Shown here in pieces: positions 5,483 through 8,043 of a DNA stretch of 8,043 nt. The stretch is from Anaerolineae bacterium (GTDB taxonomy: Bacteria; Chloroflexota; Anaerolineae; JAADDB01): positions 1-8,043 of the forward strand of contig WFQT01000104.1 of NCBI GenBank assembly GCA_015486895.1. The letters run 5' to 3'. A program made the position numbers and the translations under genes. The stretch's first letter is position 1, and every line of letters starts with the position of its first letter. A model generated the notes under the pieces. That model was not told the DNA's origin and did no database searches. It worked only from the letters and a program-made list of their open reading frames with translations.

Positions 5483-7377
5483 TGGCAAGAACGACAAGAG
5501 ACACGGCCAAGGTCTGGATAGTTGAAGCTCTGAAAGAGCTGGGCGGTTACGTTGAGTTTGATGAGTTGGTGCGTCATCTGGAAAAAACAAAAGAGCGGGA
5601 ACTGACAGCAGAGGATTATTTGCCCCAAAAAGGCCATCCTAAGGACACGCAGTTCAAATACGTTTGCCGATGGGCTGTCACAGCGTTAAGGGGAGATGGC
5701 GTATTGAAACGAGGTTCTCCCCGGGGCTGGGTGGAATTTGAAACGCGACTGGATACGGACAAGTATCTTGACGATTCCAGAAAACAGGTTAGCGCACAAC
5801 AAAAAACAAAAAAAGCAAATTCCATTCACTCTGCTTTCGTTGGTTCAAAGCCCGATGAATGGATAATTACCTTGTCCGGGGAGAGAATAAGGCCGGCTAC
5901 ATGGCGTGAGCTGCTGATAGCGGTTGCTCAATGGATTGGGGCGGAACAGCTTAAACCTTTACTTAACCGTAAACGGGGCAAGTGGCCGATAATTGTAAAT
6001 GATGGTGGTCCTGCACCAAAAAAGTATGCAAAAGTTCCAAATACTCCATACCAGGTCTATGTATGGGCCAACGCTGATTTGATAGTACGTTTGGCACACT
6101 ATCTTCTGTCTGAAAGCGGCAATGATCCTGATATCTTGCAACTCAGGCCTATAGACTCTCAAGACGATGTCCAGAAAGGTATTACTGGGAGAGGAACAGT
6201 TATCCGACGGAAAAGTAGGCTCACAACTCTTGAACGGCATCGGCTATTACTGGAACACCTTTCACGATATGGCGAACTGACACAAAGTGAACAAGAACGG
6301 CTTGCCCTCACGCCCGAAGATGTGAGGGCCTGGCTGGACGCGCTGCTTGTCGCACGCCCGCATGCGTTGGTGGTCTCGCCTTTATTCCTCTGGGCGGCAG
6401 AAGGCGATCCTGACCCGGTACGTTTTACAACACGCCTTGCCGTACGGATGACAGGCGACTACTTGGATAGGGCTTTAAGCAAGCCCATAGCCAGTTTGGA
6501 GGAATACACATGGGAGCATTTTGGTCATTGGCATTTGCCACAACCCCATCCAGGAGAGGTTAAGTGGCATGGCTACCTCAGCGTGCCAGCAACTGACCCG
6601 GCCGACCGTTCCGCTTCGGAAAAACTCGATCTCTTTGCTCATCTTCCTTCGGACATCATCAGCGAACTTGTCCGCGATACAAGTTTCCTGAGTGTACAGC
6701 AGGAATGGAGTGCCAAAGCCGCAACCAATGGAGGTCTCGGACCACTCTCCCGCCAGATGAAGTTTGGCATCAGACGCCCGTTGTTTCTATCTCAATTCGA
6801 AATCTCCGTGGGCGAGACCGATGGTATTGGTTTAAATGATCTGCCCGAATCGGAGGCACTCATACGGTCTCATGTTGTGGCGGGATTGTCTCTTGGCAGC
6901 TTTGATGAGTGGCGACAGAATCTCAGCTTGTCCAGGGACGATACTGCGGAGCGTCTGCTTGGGCATCCGTTGTATGCGGCCATTGTGCAATTTGAAGTAC
7001 AACGGATGACTGCCAGTCTGTCAGGTGAAATCGCGGCCAGTCTGCAATGGGATAATAGCGGTAATTGCAGGCTCATGATCAATGGTAACAGCAACACGCC
7101 GTTGTGGCTTGCCTGCCGAACCTTGCTTGAGGACTTGGGTTTTTGGCCGGCGACCACTTCTCTCAATGATGCTGCATGGGATGCGGCGGTTCGTTGTGCA
7201 TTATCCAACCTCGAGATCCTGGGTGTTTTGGAGCAGGCGGGTGATGGGCTGCGGCTTTCCGATCACTTCGCCTCTAAGATTAAGGCCCACCCCGGTCATC
7301 CCCAGAATCGTGGCGAGAAGTCCTACCGTGTCAAACTGGTTCAGTATCTGAAAAAGACATCGGGAGGCACGCCATGA
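5482..7377 (+). CDS. Large multi-domain protein with Mrr-N-like winged helix, function unknown
   Basis: A 631-residue protein without a clear named family. Residues about 7-87 resemble the Mrr N-terminal winged helix (helices, LTAEDYLPQKG at 41-51, then FKYVCRWAVTALRGDGVLKR and a wing ending RGWVEFE), a DNA-binding module common in restriction and defence proteins. A Lys/Gln-rich linker (about 98-113) follows. Residues about 125-222 form a compact alpha/beta unit (SGERIRPATWRELLIAVAQW ... YQVYVWANADLIVRLAHYLL ... DPDILQL) of a type I associate with restriction/defence proteins, from memory. Residues about 245-500 are mostly helical and unassigned. Residues about 563-600 look like a second winged helix (AAWDAAVRCALSNLEILGVLEQ, wing GLRLSDHF). 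No nuclease or ATPase motif is evident. GC is about 46% up to 6300, then about 65% over the next 120 bases, so the protein may be a fusion. It overlaps both neighbours (TGATG; ATGA). Confidence 0.82.
   Translation: MARTTRDTAKVWIVEALKELGGYVEFDELVRHLEKTKERELTAEDYLPQKGHPKDTQFKYVCRWAVTALRGDGVLKRGSPRGWVEFETRLDTDKYLDDSRKQVSAQQKTKKANSIHSAFVGSKPDEWIITLSGERIRPATWRELLIAVAQWIGAEQLKPLLNRKRGKWPIIVNDGGPAPKKYAKVPNTPYQVYVWANADLIVRLAHYLLSESGNDPDILQLRPIDSQDDVQKGITGRGTVIRRKSRLTTLERHRLLLEHLSRYGELTQSEQERLALTPEDVRAWLDALLVARPHALVVSPLFLWAAEGDPDPVRFTTRLAVRMTGDYLDRALSKPIASLEEYTWEHFGHWHLPQPHPGEVKWHGYLSVPATDPADRSASEKLDLFAHLPSDIISELVRDTSFLSVQQEWSAKAATNGGLGPLSRQMKFGIRRPLFLSQFEISVGETDGIGLNDLPESEALIRSHVVAGLSLGSFDEWRQNLSLSRDDTAERLLGHPLYAAIVQFEVQRMTASLSGEIAASLQWDNSGNCRLMINGNSNTPLWLACRTLLEDLGFWPATTSLNDAAWDAAVRCALSNLEILGVLEQAGDGLRLSDHFASKIKAHPGHPQNRGEKSYRVKLVQYLKKTSGGTP
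7363..7367 (+). promoter_or_regulatory. Ribosome binding site for the gene starting at 7374
   Basis: GGAGG six bases before the ATG at 7374, inside the last codons of the preceding gene. Together with the ATGA overlap it supports a true gene start here. Confidence 0.7.
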
Positions 7378-8043
7378 CCAAGGGATTGTTGAGGATCGCA
7401 TTGCCAAAGTTGTTTCTATGGAGTGAGCCTACGAGGTTTCAGGAGTACCCGGCTGCCATCGCCCGCGCCGAAGCTGGGCATGTCTATTCCCGCCTGGAGG
7501 TTGAGCGTGAGCTGTTCGATATCCTCCCGACTTTGGAATACAAGGGCGGGATACCTCGCGGTCGTCGTACTGACGGCATTGTAAACACCTATGGACTCGA
7601 ACGTAGTGGTGCGCGCTACCGCATCAACGGCATCAATCTCCTGCACAGGGAAGGTGGCAAGCTCACCCCGACGAACGAAGGCTTGGAGCTCGGCAAGCTA
7701 TATAGGGACGCTCCGGATGGACCGGAATGGCCGATTGCCCTCGCCCGGCAACTGCTGCTAAGAGAACCTCGAACACGCCTTCTGATTGGATTGATGCTGC
7801 AAGGTTCACAATTGGAAGTCACGGTTTCCGGGGTTTCTCCAACGGGACAACTGGCACTCATTCATCCTGATGGAAGCAGGGCCGTTATCAACTCACGAAA
7901 TTGTCCGTGGTTCAATGACCTCCTATCTCTAAATGCAGAGATGGCTCTTGGACCCTATTGGCGTTGCGACCTCGAGAAAGTTGGCGTTCGCGGTTCTATT
8001 CACTGGGAAGGTGTTCAAGGCAAACAACCTTCAATTAGTGACC
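7374..8043 (+). CDS. Uncharacterised protein, 5' part only, runs off the window
   Basis: The frame starting at ATG 7374 stays open for 223 codons to the last base, so the gene continues beyond the window. It begins MTKGLLRIALPKLFLW. Residues about 38-110 look like a winged-helix region: LEVERELFDIL, a basic GGIPRGRRTDGIVNTYGLER segment (58-77), then GGKLTPTNEGLELGKLYRD (94-112), a typical wing and closing helix. A helical segment follows (WPIALARQLLLREPRTRLLIGLML, about 119-142), then a beta-rich stretch with HPDGSRAVINSRN (164-176). I recognise no family and no catalytic motif in the visible part. Start choice rests on GGAGG at 7363-7367 and ATGA overlap. It is the third in a row of coupled genes with winged-helix-like segments; the missing C-terminal part could hold an enzymatic domain. 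Confidence 0.75.
   Translation, partial: MTKGLLRIALPKLFLWSEPTRFQEYPAAIARAEAGHVYSRLEVERELFDILPTLEYKGGIPRGRRTDGIVNTYGLERSGARYRINGINLLHREGGKLTPTNEGLELGKLYRDAPDGPEWPIALARQLLLREPRTRLLIGLMLQGSQLEVTVSGVSPTGQLALIHPDGSRAVINSRNCPWFNDLLSLNAEMALGPYWRCDLEKVGVRGSIHWEGVQGKQPSISD

Noticed and set aside
6870..7208. Minus-strand open frame of 112 codons
   Set aside because: Antisense shadow of the large + strand gene in a GC-rich stretch; Ser/Arg-rich peptide without a domain.

Overview
The window is a densely packed, single-direction gene cluster. Every gene reads on the + strand, gaps are 0-20 bases, and most junctions are 4-5 base stop/start overlaps. Base composition is mixed: about 45-50% GC in the first 3.1 kb, about 55-57% in the next stretch, and a dip inside the sixth gene. 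I see no tRNA, rRNA, CRISPR array, insertion sequence or convincing terminator, and no stretch over 300 bases lacks a gene. Composition and protein families point to a Gram-negative, proteobacterial-type chromosome or accessory island, but the host cannot be named from this sequence.

Layout. (1) Bases 1-36 hold the last codons of an upstream gene that stops at the next start; by context it may be the methyltransferase partner, but that is inference. (2) 36-1529 encodes a DNA-specificity (S) subunit of type I restriction-modification form, with two target-recognition halves. (3) 1526-1984 encodes a small RuvC/RNase H-like protein of DUF3010 type whose expected acidic residues look replaced. 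(4) 1981-3114 encodes a Ser/Thr protein kinase with intact catalytic motifs and an unusual C-terminal tail. (5) 3135-4244 encodes a PD-(D/E)XK nuclease of the DUF1016 (YhcG) family, with higher GC and its own spacing. (6) 4250-5482, 5482-7377 and 7374-end encode three proteins I do not recognise as a named system; each contains a winged-helix-like segment and they are translationally coupled.

Interpretation. S subunit, RuvC-like protein and kinase in one overlapping operon fits a methylation-based anti-phage defence module in which a protein kinase is part of the machinery, as in Pgl/BREX type 2 (PglW) or the methylation-associated defence system MADS. The DUF1016 nuclease plus three unknown DNA-binding-like proteins may be the effector part of the same system or a second module placed directly behind it. 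A methyltransferase upstream and an ATPase/helicase or large nuclease downstream would be the natural missing parts; neither lies in this window. The defence assignment is inference from gene content; the domain calls for the S subunit, kinase and DUF1016 nuclease rest directly on sequence motifs.
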